Below, piece by piece: positions 18,060 to 26,066 of a DNA stretch of 53,914 bases. The stretch's first letter is position 1. Every line of letters starts with the position of its first letter. Both the position numbers and the translations under genes were made by a program. The DNA is from Tannerellaceae bacterium (GTDB taxonomy: Bacteria; Bacteroidota; Bacteroidia; Bacteroidales; Tannerellaceae). A model generated the notes under the pieces. That model was not told where the DNA came from, made no database searches, and worked only from the letters and a program-made list of their open reading frames with translations. Location: NCBI GenBank assembly GCA_031269535.1, contig JAISZA010000138.1:1-53914 (forward strand). The letters are read 5' to 3'.

Positions 18060-18105
18060 CCTGCTCCTGCCCTTTTGTTCCGCTGGGAGAAAAGGCAGGA
18101 GCAGG
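18060..18105. terminator. bidirectional hairpin between convergent genes
   Basis: CCTGCTCCTGCCCTTTT pairs with AAAAGGCAGGAGCAGG with one bulged C, giving a 16-bp stem. It lies between the ends of the AraC gene and the DUF1573 gene and could terminate both, although the T tract is part of the stem. Confidence 0.7.
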
Positions 18106-18137
18106 TCTGTATCCCGGATGTAGCGCTGGCACTGAAA

Positions 18138-18521
18138 TTATTTTTCCGCTTCTTTAACCGTTCCTTTAATGTACAACACAAGGGAGTTGGAACTTCCGCT
18201 GTGCATTACTTTCAGGGATTTATTAAAAGGTCCGACAGCTGCCGCATTGTAAGTGGCTTCTATATATCCTTTTTCCCCGGGTTTGACAGGTTCTTTCGTC
18301 CAACCCGACGTCGTGCAGCCGCACGAAGGCTGTACGCTTTGGATAAGAACAGGTTCTGCGCCGTTGTTCGTAAACTCAAACGAGAAAGTTTGCGGCGTAC
18401 CTTCCCAAATTTCACCAAAATCGTGCGTAGTCGAGTTAAAAACAAGAAGCGGATCCGTCGTTTGCGCATGAAGCGCTAAACTAAAAAAACAAACCATCGC
18501 TAAAAAAACATTCCTTTTCAT
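18138..18521 (-). CDS. DUF1573 domain-containing exported protein
   Basis: From the ATG at 18521 the protein is 127 residues with a signal peptide ending ALHAQTT, so it is periplasmic or surface-exposed. The mature part is one DUF1573 (ASPM/SPD-2/Hydin-like immunoglobulin) domain with the hallmark THDFGEIWEG and the cysteine pair in PSCGCTTSGW. The family is common in Bacteroidetes; its function is unclear. The frame remains open for 27 codons upstream, but that part lacks signal character, so the internal Met is chosen. GAACTTTG (complement of 18562-18569) is a near -7 box. It is divergent from the membrane-bound regulator gene. Confidence 0.88.
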   Translation of the reverse strand: MKRNVFLAMVCFFSLALHAQTTDPLLVFNSTTHDFGEIWEGTPQTFSFEFTNNGAEPVLIQSVQPSCGCTTSGWTKEPVKPGEKGYIEATYNAAAVGPFNKSLKVMHSGSSNSLVLYIKGTVKEAEK

Positions 18522-18707
18522 AAATAAACTGTGTTTTAAATTTATAATTGTTTTATCGCAACAAAGTTCCGAACAACTTTTCCGACGTGCATAATTTCCC
18601 ATTCAAAAAACAACCGCTTTTCTGTCAAAACTTTCATCCGGCATCAAAAAATTGTAGCGTTTACGTCAAAAACCCATTTCAGGATTTAATTTTTAGTATA
18701 TTCGCGC

Positions 18708-19739
18708 ATGTTTACACTGAAAAAATCAACCCGGACACTGAATTTGTTTGTATCCATAGCGAATATCGTAATCCTGTTGGCGCTGGAATCATTCTGGTTA
18801 CACAACGCCTATCAAAGCGAATACAAACAATTCCTCCTCGACGTCAGCCATTCTTTCGATTTGGCCGCGCAGAAAGAGCAGACATACCGTATTCCGATAA
18901 ACGATATTATAAATCCGGGCCATGTAACGATTCAAAGTTGCGGGAAAGAAGAAATACAAATTATCCGACAATGTCCTTCGCCGGATACAATCATTTTCGA
19001 CAACCTGTCCGGACAATCCCTGGAAACATTTATCCACAAAGCATTTTATGAATTGCGGAAAAACATTCTGCCATTGAATATTTATTGTTTAGCAGACTTG
19101 TTTGCCGGCGAATTGCAGGAAAAGAATATTCTTGCTTCGTTTACTATCGATCATTTCAACACAGCTACGGGTGAAATAATAGAAACAACAACTGCCGGTA
19201 TGCAGAGTCCGGTACTGCCTGCAAAATACGTCATTACTGCAAATATTTCCGCAACAACAAGCCTGCAGGCCCATATACAATTTACAAATGCCGCCATCTT
19301 CAAACGGATGATCGGAGAAATAGTTATTTCCACATGCCTGGTATTCATGGCTGCGATAGGTGTTTTCCTTATATTCTGTTTTTCGTGCCAAAAAGAAAAG
19401 GAAATACCGGAAATAAAAGCGCCGGTTGCAAACGATAAAATTTTCAAAATCGGTCGTTATCGTTTCGATTCCGAAAAAAACGAATTGAGCGATCCGGACC
19501 AAACGATATATCTCAACAAAAAAGAAAATGCAATTTTGCGCACATTGTGCGAAAAAAACGGCAATATAGTGGAACGGGATTTCCTGTTAAACGAACATTG
19601 GGGAAACACCGGTATTATCTATTCCCGCAGTTTGGATACTTATATTACCAGGTTGCGCAAATATGTAAAGGAAGACCCGTCCGTACAAATCATAACAATA
19701 AAAAGTCAGGGATATAAATTAAGTGGTGTAATTTTTTGA
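18708..19739 (+). CDS. membrane-anchored winged-helix transcriptional regulator
   Basis: The 343-residue protein has a sensor-kinase-like chassis without a kinase. TM helix 1 is at about 11-31, an extracytoplasmic domain covers 32-200 with cysteines at 78, 89 and 127, TM helix 2 is at about 202-226, and a cytoplasmic OmpR/PhoB-type winged helix is at about 247-340 (RYRFDSEKNEL, TIYLNKKENAILRTL, YITRLRKYVK, IKSQGYKLSG). There is no receiver domain or HAMP. It should sense an external signal and bind DNA from the membrane, like ToxR or CadC but with the DNA-binding domain at the C-terminus. It is divergent from the DUF1573 gene and followed by a tiny lipopeptide ORF. Confidence 0.85.
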   Translation: MFTLKKSTRTLNLFVSIANIVILLALESFWLHNAYQSEYKQFLLDVSHSFDLAAQKEQTYRIPINDIINPGHVTIQSCGKEEIQIIRQCPSPDTIIFDNLSGQSLETFIHKAFYELRKNILPLNIYCLADLFAGELQEKNILASFTIDHFNTATGEIIETTTAGMQSPVLPAKYVITANISATTSLQAHIQFTNAAIFKRMIGEIVISTCLVFMAAIGVFLIFCFSCQKEKEIPEIKAPVANDKIFKIGRYRFDSEKNELSDPDQTIYLNKKENAILRTLCEKNGNIVERDFLLNEHWGNTGIIYSRSLDTYITRLRKYVKEDPSVQIITIKSQGYKLSGVIF

Positions 19740-19787
19740 TAAACTATCGTAAAACAGACATATAAACACAATTAAAAAATTATTTGT

Positions 19788-19862
19788 GTGGAAAAAATAA
19801 TAGTTTGGGGCATATTGGCTTTGTGCTTATCCTCATGTAATAATCCGGGCTGGCCGGCGTGA
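19788..19862 (+). CDS. 24-codon lipopeptide ORF (lipoprotein signal plus 8 residues)
   Basis: This GTG-started frame, 48 nt after the regulator stop, reads as a complete lipoprotein signal peptide (VEKIIVWGILALCLSSC) followed only by NNPGWPA and a stop. The n-region, hydrophobic core and lipobox LSSC are all in place. The product would be an eight-residue lipopeptide after processing. It is either a genuine minimal lipopeptide or the first codons of a lipoprotein gene truncated by deletion; downstream sequence shows no continuing frame. The start is not ATG, so confidence is limited. Confidence 0.4.
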   Translation: MEKIIVWGILALCLSSCNNPGWPA

Positions 19863-19912
19863 ATGTAATATGGGGACTATTTTCTCAGTATGTGAAGGTT
19901 TAGCCTGTAAAT

Positions 19913-19944
19913 AACCCCTATCAAGCGTAACGCTGATAGGGGTT
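19913..19944. terminator. hairpin between convergent genes
   Basis: AACCCCTATC-A-AGCG / CGCT-GATAGGGGTT gives a 14-bp stem with one bulged A and a TAA loop. It lies between the end of the regulator/lipopeptide unit and the end of the DUF6261 gene. Confidence 0.75.
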
Positions 19945-20002
19945 CTGATATACTCCAGTCCTGAAGTCCGGACGGAGGTTCCCGCTGTCTAAGGGGTGAT
20001 AC

Positions 20003-20875
20003 TTATAATGCCGGAGGAAGCAGAGAGAGCAAAGGTTCTGCTGGGGATTCAGGGGTGGGAGTATCGACTTGTTTTTTTTTGGCTGAACGTCCGGCACGCA
20101 TAGCCAGTAGGTTATGATAGCCTTTGACGACTATGTTCCACGCAACTACAAAGTTATAGACAATGTTCCCGCGAAGTTCAGGAGGCGTCGGATCGTCATC
20201 TGTCCTGGAATTGGTATCCAGTTCGTCCGGCTCGACTACGATATCACCTCCCAGGCCGTCGGCTAAGAGTCTGACATCGAGTATGCTCACTATACCACTA
20301 TACAGCCTGTCAACCTGTGCACGAATTTCCTGCAACGATTCTTTTGGCTTCTCAATAGATTCCTGAATACGTTGCGCACGCAAGGCGATGAACCTTTCTT
20401 CCACCTGGCGAAGGGCACTAATCCATTCATCCAGGAAAAGAAGAGTGATGTCGGCGCTATACTTTCCTTCCATATCCTGCAATAGATTATAGATACCCGA
20501 AGATTCTTCAATATAGCTGCCTTTCACACCGTATTGACGGTACTGGCGTAAGAGATTGAAGAGGCGTTTAGCTGCTTCCTTTTTCGCTACGTTAGGCTGG
20601 TTAACCATACCATTGACTATCTTATAAAGACTGTTGAAAAGAGTACTGCGTTCTTTGTCAGCCACCTTCATTTCTTCTGTATAGATGCTTTTTCGAAGCA
20701 CGAGCAGGAGATTATCAGCCTTGTTGTGGAGTGGGAGGAAAAGATTAAATAAATCATTAATATTAAGTGCGTTTACACCATACTTCTCCACCATGTTTCT
20801 AAAATCAGTGTAAAACCCGAACCATTCTTCGTTATGAAGATTAGGTTGATTAATTCTTGTAATTTTCATAGTCAC
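20003..20875 (-). CDS. DUF6261 family hypothetical protein
   Basis: The 290-residue soluble, largely helical protein has no signal peptide. It resembles the DUF6261 family of Bacteroidales proteins, with an N-terminus giving NLHNEEWFGFYTDFRNMVEK and repeated helical stretches (LRKSIYTEEM, LDEWISALRQVEERF). The C-terminal 40 residues are basic and then proline-rich. No catalytic motif is visible. Met3 (20869) is an equally good start. It has its own promoter box and no operon partner; function unknown. Confidence 0.8.
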   Translation of the reverse strand: MTMKITRINQPNLHNEEWFGFYTDFRNMVEKYGVNALNINDLFNLFLPLHNKADNLLLVLRKSIYTEEMKVADKERSTLFNSLYKIVNGMVNQPNVAKKEAAKRLFNLLRQYRQYGVKGSYIEESSGIYNLLQDMEGKYSADITLLFLDEWISALRQVEERFIALRAQRIQESIEKPKESLQEIRAQVDRLYSGIVSILDVRLLADGLGGDIVVEPDELDTNSRTDDDPTPPELRGNIVYNFVVAWNIVVKGYHNLLAMRAGRSAKKKQVDTPTPESPAEPLLSLLPPAL

Positions 20876-20912
20876 ATTATTTATTAAAACTGAATAAATT
20901 ATTTTTCATTGG

Positions 20913-20920
20913 CAAAGATA
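20913..20920 (-). promoter_or_regulatory. -7 box of the DUF6261 gene
   Basis: The minus strand reads TATCTTTG, an exact -7 box, 37 nt before the start codon. Confidence 0.6.
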
Positions 20921-20971
20921 TGTAATATTATTTATATCCCACACTTTATTGTACAAATTTCATATATTTTT

Positions 20972-21895
20972 TTATCCTCCTATCCATATTCTCAAACCTA
21001 TACCCTCTCCCATATCTTTCAGCGGGAGCAAGTCTTCTTTTGTGAGCATCCTGTGGGAGGGATAGAGACAGGAAAGACCTAACTGACGGTACTTGTTTTC
21101 ACCCAATGTATGGTATGGTAGTAAATGTACCTGCCGGATGCGTCTTTCCGATAACAGAAGGAATAGTTCTCTTATTGTGTGCATATCGTAATTAAAACCG
21201 GGAATGATCGGTATGCGGGCGATGACTTTTGCAGGATTCTGTTCTGCGATCCAGGTAAGATTGGAGAGAATCGTATCGTAATCGGCCCCGGTATATTTTT
21301 TCAACAGATACTTATCCGGATGTTTCATATCAAATAGAAAAAGATGGATCAGTGGATAGGCTCTCCGAAGGTTTTCCTGCAGAACCTGCCCGCTTGTCTC
21401 GATGGCGACGGGTATATCTTCCTGCCGGGCACGTAATAATAATTTCATCAGTCCGTCGAATTGAGTAAATGCTTCACCGCCGGAAAAGGTAAGCCCTCCT
21501 CCGGAAGAGATGTAATACTCCCGGTCGCGTATAATCACGTTCATAATATCTGATACCGACATTTTCTCTCCTGTAAACCGGATTGCTTCTTGCAGGCAAG
21601 ATTCCGCACAAGCCCTGCAAGCCCTGCATCTATTCCGGTCGAAGGTAGGCATACCGTTCTGCATCGTAATACAGTCTGCCGGGCATGTCCGGGCGCAGCA
21701 ACCACAGCCTGTACATTTATGTGCCAGATGTAGCAGACGGGGATGTATTGTATGAGATTCGGGATTGGAGCACCAGGCGCAACGCAGGGGACATCCCTGA
21801 AGAAAAACTACTGTCCGTATGCCGGGGCCATCGTGTATGGCAAACCGTTCTATTTCCATAACGAACAAGTATGTCTCTTTGTCAGTCGGATTCAT
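20972..21895 (-). CDS. glycyl-radical enzyme activating protein (radical SAM)
   Basis: The 307-residue activase uses SAM and a reduced [4Fe-4S] cluster to abstract hydrogen from the glycine of its partner. The radical SAM motif is in GCPLRCAWCSNPES (Cys35, Cys39, Cys42). The insert carries two ferredoxin-like cluster motifs, CTGCGCCARTC and CRACRACAESC, as in activases of the non-PFL glycyl radical enzymes. Its first 14 nt overlap the end of the glycyl radical enzyme gene, so the two are translationally coupled and form a dedicated pair. It is last in a four-gene operon. Confidence 0.94.
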   Translation of the reverse strand: MNPTDKETYLFVMEIERFAIHDGPGIRTVVFLQGCPLRCAWCSNPESHTIHPRLLHLAHKCTGCGCCARTCPADCITMQNGMPTFDRNRCRACRACAESCLQEAIRFTGEKMSVSDIMNVIIRDREYYISSGGGLTFSGGEAFTQFDGLMKLLLRARQEDIPVAIETSGQVLQENLRRAYPLIHLFLFDMKHPDKYLLKKYTGADYDTILSNLTWIAEQNPAKVIARIPIIPGFNYDMHTIRELFLLLSERRIRQVHLLPYHTLGENKYRQLGLSCLYPSHRMLTKEDLLPLKDMGEGIGLRIWIGG

Positions 21896-24170
21896 ATAAT
21901 ACCCGGCTCAGAAGCTCCTCTTGAATATTGGGGGACAGATCGACAAAGACGGCAGAAAAGCCACTTACGCGGACAATCAGGTCCGGATATTTTTCGGGAT
22001 GTATTCTGGCATCTTCAAGGACTCCCCGATCTACAACCGTCACCATCAGATGACAGCCGCCTTTTCTGAAATATGTATGGAATAAACTTTTTATCACCCC
22101 CCGGTTCTCGTTAAACATGGCAGGAGAGAATTTAATATTCTGTACGGAGCCACCGTGATACCGGGCATCAAACCTGCGCAGGGAATTAAGTAAAGCCGTC
22201 GGTCCGCTTCTGTTGGCTCCGCCCTGTGGATTATTAGCCGGGTTCATATACATGCCCTTTAACCTTCCGTCGGGCGAGGCAGCCGTGCGATTTCCCCATT
22301 CCGTATTAAGTTGATTATTACTGATAACGATCAGGAAATATTGCATTCCCTTATCTATACCTCGCTGCCGTACGCCTTTGGCTACATATTCGTATAAGTC
22401 ATTCGCCAGGGTGTCAGGCGCCTCCAGATCGTTGCCATACTTTCCGCAGGTCAGGCAGTCTTTGCGTAATCTTCCATATCCTTCGAAATTGACAGACAAG
22501 GCATTTTGTATTTCGCGCAATGTATATTTCCGGTCTTCAAAGACTAATTTTTTTATAGCAAGCAGGGAATCGGAGGTGTTGATATTTCCATACGTTTCAT
22601 TGGTTCCTCCCAGATAACGGACGCCTCCGTCTAACAGCGTTTTGCCCCGTTCGATGCAGTCGTCGGTCAGGATACTTGAAAACAGGAAACCGACGTGGCG
22701 GTTCATCAACTGATAGGAGGCATACTGTATGTCAGCAGACAGGTCTAAATAGTAATCCAGCAACTCCTTATAGCCTGTGTAAAAATCTTCAAACGTCGCA
22801 TAGTCTTCCAGCGCTTTTATGCGGAGGGTTCCGGCTTTATACAGGCCATCCATCGGGTCTGTTCCCCGGTTCATGAATATTGTCAGCAGTTTCAGGAGGT
22901 TTATGCAGATATTCGGACTGCCCGTACTCTGTCCCTGGATAACATATTCCGTACAGCCGAAGGGGACATATTGCTCAGCCGTTCTCTCGTCTATCCGCAT
23001 GGCATAAGCCACGGCAGGCACATTCACCTCATCATTGTACAAGGTGGGATAGGTTGCACCGGCTCCCAGTGCATCCAATGCCGCATCCCAGATATCTTCC
23101 GGCGTATGGCGATCGAACCGTAGTGTAAACTGCGGCTCTACATACCGGGTATTCCGGGCTACTTTCATGGCATAGCGAACAAAGACATCGGCCTCTTCCG
23201 GATGTTTGCGTCCTCTCCCCCCGACGATGATGCGTCCGTTCACCGTTGTCCGGCGGTTTTCTATCATTGTCCACAAGGAATGGATATATTGGTATGCCTC
23301 CTCATCCGTTAAGCGTCCGGCTTTTAAGTCTGCAACCAGAAAAGGCCCTAAAAAATCGTCTAACCTTCCGTAATTAATAACACCCGCCAGCAAAGCATAG
23401 AGCCAGATAAGCTGAAGCGCTTCATGGAATGTTTCGGGCTTGCCGGTCTTTATGTTCTCCAGACAGCGAACGATACCTTTCAGTTCTTCCTTTCTTTTCC
23501 CGGAGCAGGCGTCGCTATCCATCTGCCTCAGAGCATCTGCCTGTAAAAAGGCGGCACAGTCTGTAAAAAGGTCCAGACATCCGAGGGTTGCCTGATAAAA
23601 GTGATTCCCGGGCTGCCTGCTTAATCCGGCAAGGATCTCCATACGCAACCCGCCTATGCCTTTTGATAATAATGTAGGATAATCCAGCATCATCCCCGAC
23701 AGCCGGGCTGTTGCAATCATGGGATATTCGCAATCAATGAACATACCGACGGTATTATCAATGAGCGCCTCCCGGCAGAACAGGGTTTTCGTATCATGTT
23801 CCAGCCAGTATTCATAGAGGACATCTACGCGCGGTTTATCTTTCTCCTCCAGATTCTCCCGGAAAGCTTTGAGTTTCCGGAACACGCAATAATGTCCTAC
23901 TCCTCCTTCGGAAGTAACGGAGCCAAAGCCTATCGGCAGGAAATCAATCCTTCCGGCAATCCGGTCGGAGGCGCCAATTGTCCGGAACAATACCGGATAA
24001 AGTGTTTTCAGGCAAGCCAGCTCGCGTAATTCCTTCGGCATACCGGCGCAAGCCTGGTGTGTAGCCGTATATTGCTCCATAATTTCCAACTGCTTCAGTA
24101 AGGGCTTCTCGCAGGGAAATTTCCGGCTTACTTCTACGTTCTGTGCTTTTTCTACATTAAACGATGCCAT
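21882..24170 (-). CDS. glycyl radical enzyme of unknown substrate
   Basis: The 762-residue protein is of the pyruvate formate-lyase superfamily. The glycyl loop near the C-terminus, IVRVSGFSAVFVDLSP, places the radical at about Gly737. The thiyl loop is PFGCTEYVIQG, with about Cys406 and Glu408: a Cys-x-Glu arrangement like that of dehydratases and lyases such as CutC, PduC-type and HypD enzymes rather than the Cys-Cys of pyruvate formate-lyase. The residue between is Thr and Tyr follows, where the familiar dehydratases have GCVEP. The neighbours are an amino-sugar-type epimerase and a sugar kinase, not microcompartment, aldehyde dehydrogenase or PFL genes. Substrate unknown; a sugar or amino-sugar derivative is inferred from context. 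Confidence 0.92.
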   Translation of the reverse strand: MASFNVEKAQNVEVSRKFPCEKPLLKQLEIMEQYTATHQACAGMPKELRELACLKTLYPVLFRTIGASDRIAGRIDFLPIGFGSVTSEGGVGHYCVFRKLKAFRENLEEKDKPRVDVLYEYWLEHDTKTLFCREALIDNTVGMFIDCEYPMIATARLSGMMLDYPTLLSKGIGGLRMEILAGLSRQPGNHFYQATLGCLDLFTDCAAFLQADALRQMDSDACSGKRKEELKGIVRCLENIKTGKPETFHEALQLIWLYALLAGVINYGRLDDFLGPFLVADLKAGRLTDEEAYQYIHSLWTMIENRRTTVNGRIIVGGRGRKHPEEADVFVRYAMKVARNTRYVEPQFTLRFDRHTPEDIWDAALDALGAGATYPTLYNDEVNVPAVAYAMRIDERTAEQYVPFGCTEYVIQGQSTGSPNICINLLKLLTIFMNRGTDPMDGLYKAGTLRIKALEDYATFEDFYTGYKELLDYYLDLSADIQYASYQLMNRHVGFLFSSILTDDCIERGKTLLDGGVRYLGGTNETYGNINTSDSLLAIKKLVFEDRKYTLREIQNALSVNFEGYGRLRKDCLTCGKYGNDLEAPDTLANDLYEYVAKGVRQRGIDKGMQYFLIVISNNQLNTEWGNRTAASPDGRLKGMYMNPANNPQGGANRSGPTALLNSLRRFDARYHGGSVQNIKFSPAMFNENRGVIKSLFHTYFRKGGCHLMVTVVDRGVLEDARIHPEKYPDLIVRVSGFSAVFVDLSPNIQEELLSRVLYESD

Positions 24171-24187
24171 ACAACAGGGTCGCTTTC

Positions 24188-24928
24188 TTAATGTTTACGC
24201 CGTTCTTCGCCTCTCCAATCCTGCCGGTAACCGGAAAGCAAATCTACGAACCGCCGGGTGATGAGATGCGGACGTGTGATGGCACTTCCCACCACTACGG
24301 CATGTGCCCCTACATACAAACACTTCATAGCTTCTTCCGGCGTATAGATATGTCCTTCCATAATTACATACGATTCCGGCTGAAAGTCACGGCACATACG
24401 GGCAAATTCCCGCATATCCGGCTGTTCAATGTGCCGGGTTTCCTTTGTATAGCCATAGAGTGTCGGCCCCACGATCTCTGCTCCCATCCTGACTGCCCGC
24501 AGACCTTCGTCGTACGTCGATACATCAGCAAAAAGGATGGCTTCGGGAATTTCTTTCCTCACTTTTTCCAGTAATTCGTATGCAGGTCGTCCTTCATGTG
24601 TTATCTGCTCTGTGCAGTCTAAGGCGATTATTTCGGCTCCGGCCTCCCATACCGCCCGGGCAGCTTCTAAGGTAGGCGTTATAAATACATCCGTATCGTC
24701 GTGCCAGATTTTCCAGAGACCGATGACCGGCAGATTTACCCTCTTCTTTATCGCGCGTATTTGTTCCGGAGTGTTCGCACGTATGCCTACGGCTCCTCCC
24801 CATTGGGCGGCAAGGGCCATCTTTACAACAAATTCCTCCGAATAAACCGGATCATCCGGTTGCACCTGGCATGAGACGATCAGTCCCTGCTTAAAAGACT
24901 CGATCATCGCTTTCTTTCCTGCATCCAT
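24188..24928 (-). CDS. N-acylmannosamine-6-phosphate 2-epimerase (NanE-like)
   Basis: The 246-residue TIM-barrel protein matches NanE, which converts ManNAc-6-P to GlcNAc-6-P in sialic acid catabolism. Family features are GLIVSCQVQPDDPVYSEEF, GGAVGIRANTPEQI, the catalytic-lysine region LPVIGLWKIWHDD (about Lys73), LDCTEQITHEGRP and the late VIMEGHIYTPEEA with the catalytic Glu. Canonical NanE usually has QALPDEPLYS and IGIIKRD at the first two sites, so this is a diverged member. No nanA, nanH or sialate transporter is nearby. It lies 10 nt after the ROK kinase and 17 nt before the glycyl radical enzyme in one operon. Confidence 0.88.
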   Translation of the reverse strand: MDAGKKAMIESFKQGLIVSCQVQPDDPVYSEEFVVKMALAAQWGGAVGIRANTPEQIRAIKKRVNLPVIGLWKIWHDDTDVFITPTLEAARAVWEAGAEIIALDCTEQITHEGRPAYELLEKVRKEIPEAILFADVSTYDEGLRAVRMGAEIVGPTLYGYTKETRHIEQPDMREFARMCRDFQPESYVIMEGHIYTPEEAMKCLYVGAHAVVVGSAITRPHLITRRFVDLLSGYRQDWRGEERRKH

Positions 24929-24938
24929 ACCTCCGGTC

Positions 24939-25904
24939 TCACATCGTTTTTTCCAGCAGGGCTGCTCCTATCAGGCCGGCCTCATTACCCAGTTGTGCTT
25001 TTACAACAGTAGGTATGCCTATTTCTTCTGCAGCAAACGTATTTACAAACAGCCGTTCGTTCAAGGGCTTCAGCAAGTCGTCTCCTGCTTCTGCAATCCC
25101 TCCCCCTACAATAATGATTTGGGGGCGGAAGATAGTGATAAACGAAGAAATACCGGCAGACAGATAGCCGATATACTCGTCTATGAGCTGCATTGCCAGG
25201 GGGTCTCCTTTTTCGGAAGCCCTAAAGATCATTTCTCCATTGATGTTCCGGATAGGCTGTTCGCAGTAATTCCACAAAATGGAATCCGGATAGGCAGGCA
25301 TAAGCTCCCGGGCCCTGCGGATCAGAGCTGTAGAAGAGGCATACGACTCCAGGCACCCTTTCTGTCCGCATGTACACGGTACACCATTATAGACCAGCTT
25401 GGTATGTCCAAGCTCTGCCCCCATTGTATCATAGCCTGAATAGATTTTTTTATTAAGGATGATTCCTCCGCCAACGCCGGTACCCAATGTCAGCATCACC
25501 ACATCCGTATAATCTTTTGCAGCGCCGGCTAAGGCCTCGCCATAGGCTGCACAGTTCGCATCGTTGGCGATATAGGTAGGGAGTTGGATGTGTTTTTTCA
25601 GATAATCATAAACAGGTACATTTTTCCATCCGAAATTATTCGAATGAACCAGGAGGTTGGTTTTCGGATTCACACAACTTGGCATACCTATTCCCCACGA
25701 TGAGACATCATTCAGCGTAAGCCCGGCTTTCTCCAAGGCCCTTTTGCTTACTTCCGCCATATCGGCAGTGATCTCTTCTATCGACCGTCCGGCATTGGCC
25801 GGCATACTTTCTTTGGCTATCACCCGATAGGCCTCGTCAACGACTCCAGCGACGAGATTCGTCCCACCCACATCAAGTCCCAGATAAAATTTACTGTAAT
25901 TCAC
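24939..25904 (-). CDS. ROK family sugar kinase
   Basis: The 321-residue cytoplasmic kinase of the ROK family begins with the phosphate-binding loop YLGLDVGGTNLVAGVVD. The second nucleotide loop is LGTGVGGGIILN. The ROK zinc/substrate signature reads GAELGHTKLVYNGVPCTCGQKGCLESYAS, with its His and Cys ligands intact (residues given here span one continuous motif near 165-193). Members phosphorylate glucose, ManNAc, GlcNAc or similar. Beside a NanE-like epimerase it could supply ManNAc-6-phosphate or an analogue. It is first in the four-gene operon and has a good promoter upstream. Confidence 0.92.
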   Translation of the reverse strand: MNYSKFYLGLDVGGTNLVAGVVDEAYRVIAKESMPANAGRSIEEITADMAEVSKRALEKAGLTLNDVSSWGIGMPSCVNPKTNLLVHSNNFGWKNVPVYDYLKKHIQLPTYIANDANCAAYGEALAGAAKDYTDVVMLTLGTGVGGGIILNKKIYSGYDTMGAELGHTKLVYNGVPCTCGQKGCLESYASSTALIRRARELMPAYPDSILWNYCEQPIRNINGEMIFRASEKGDPLAMQLIDEYIGYLSAGISSFITIFRPQIIIVGGGIAEAGDDLLKPLNERLFVNTFAAEEIGIPTVVKAQLGNEAGLIGAALLEKTM

Positions 25905-25938
25905 TGTTTCGGATTTATTAAGAAATTAAAAGTTAAAG

Positions 25939-25970
25939 CAAAAGTAGAGAGTATGTGATGGGAAAACAAT
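25939..25970 (-). promoter_or_regulatory. promoter of the ROK/epimerase/glycyl radical operon
   Basis: On the minus strand ATTG (complement of 25967-25970) is followed after 20 nt by TACTTTTG (complement of 25939-25946), an exact -7 box with correct spacing. The leader is about 28 nt. Confidence 0.75.
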
Positions 25971-26066
25971 ATGTTATCTATGCAAAAACAATGGACTATC
26001 CTTGCATTCAAACGGATAATTCTCACTTTAGCGATAAAATATGATATACTATTTGTAAAAGACTTC

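Noticed and set aside
18522..18602. 27-codon extension of the DUF1573 protein
   Set aside because: It overlaps the likely promoter and precedes an ordinary signal peptide beginning MKRNVFLAM.
18697..18704. TATATTCG as -7 box of the membrane regulator
   Set aside because: It has one mismatch, and its position would start transcription within or after the start codon; too uncertain to call.
24188..25904. A sialic acid catabolism (nan) operon
   Set aside because: Only an epimerase and a ROK kinase resemble nan genes; lyase, deacetylase, sialidase and transporter are missing and a glycyl radical enzyme is present instead.
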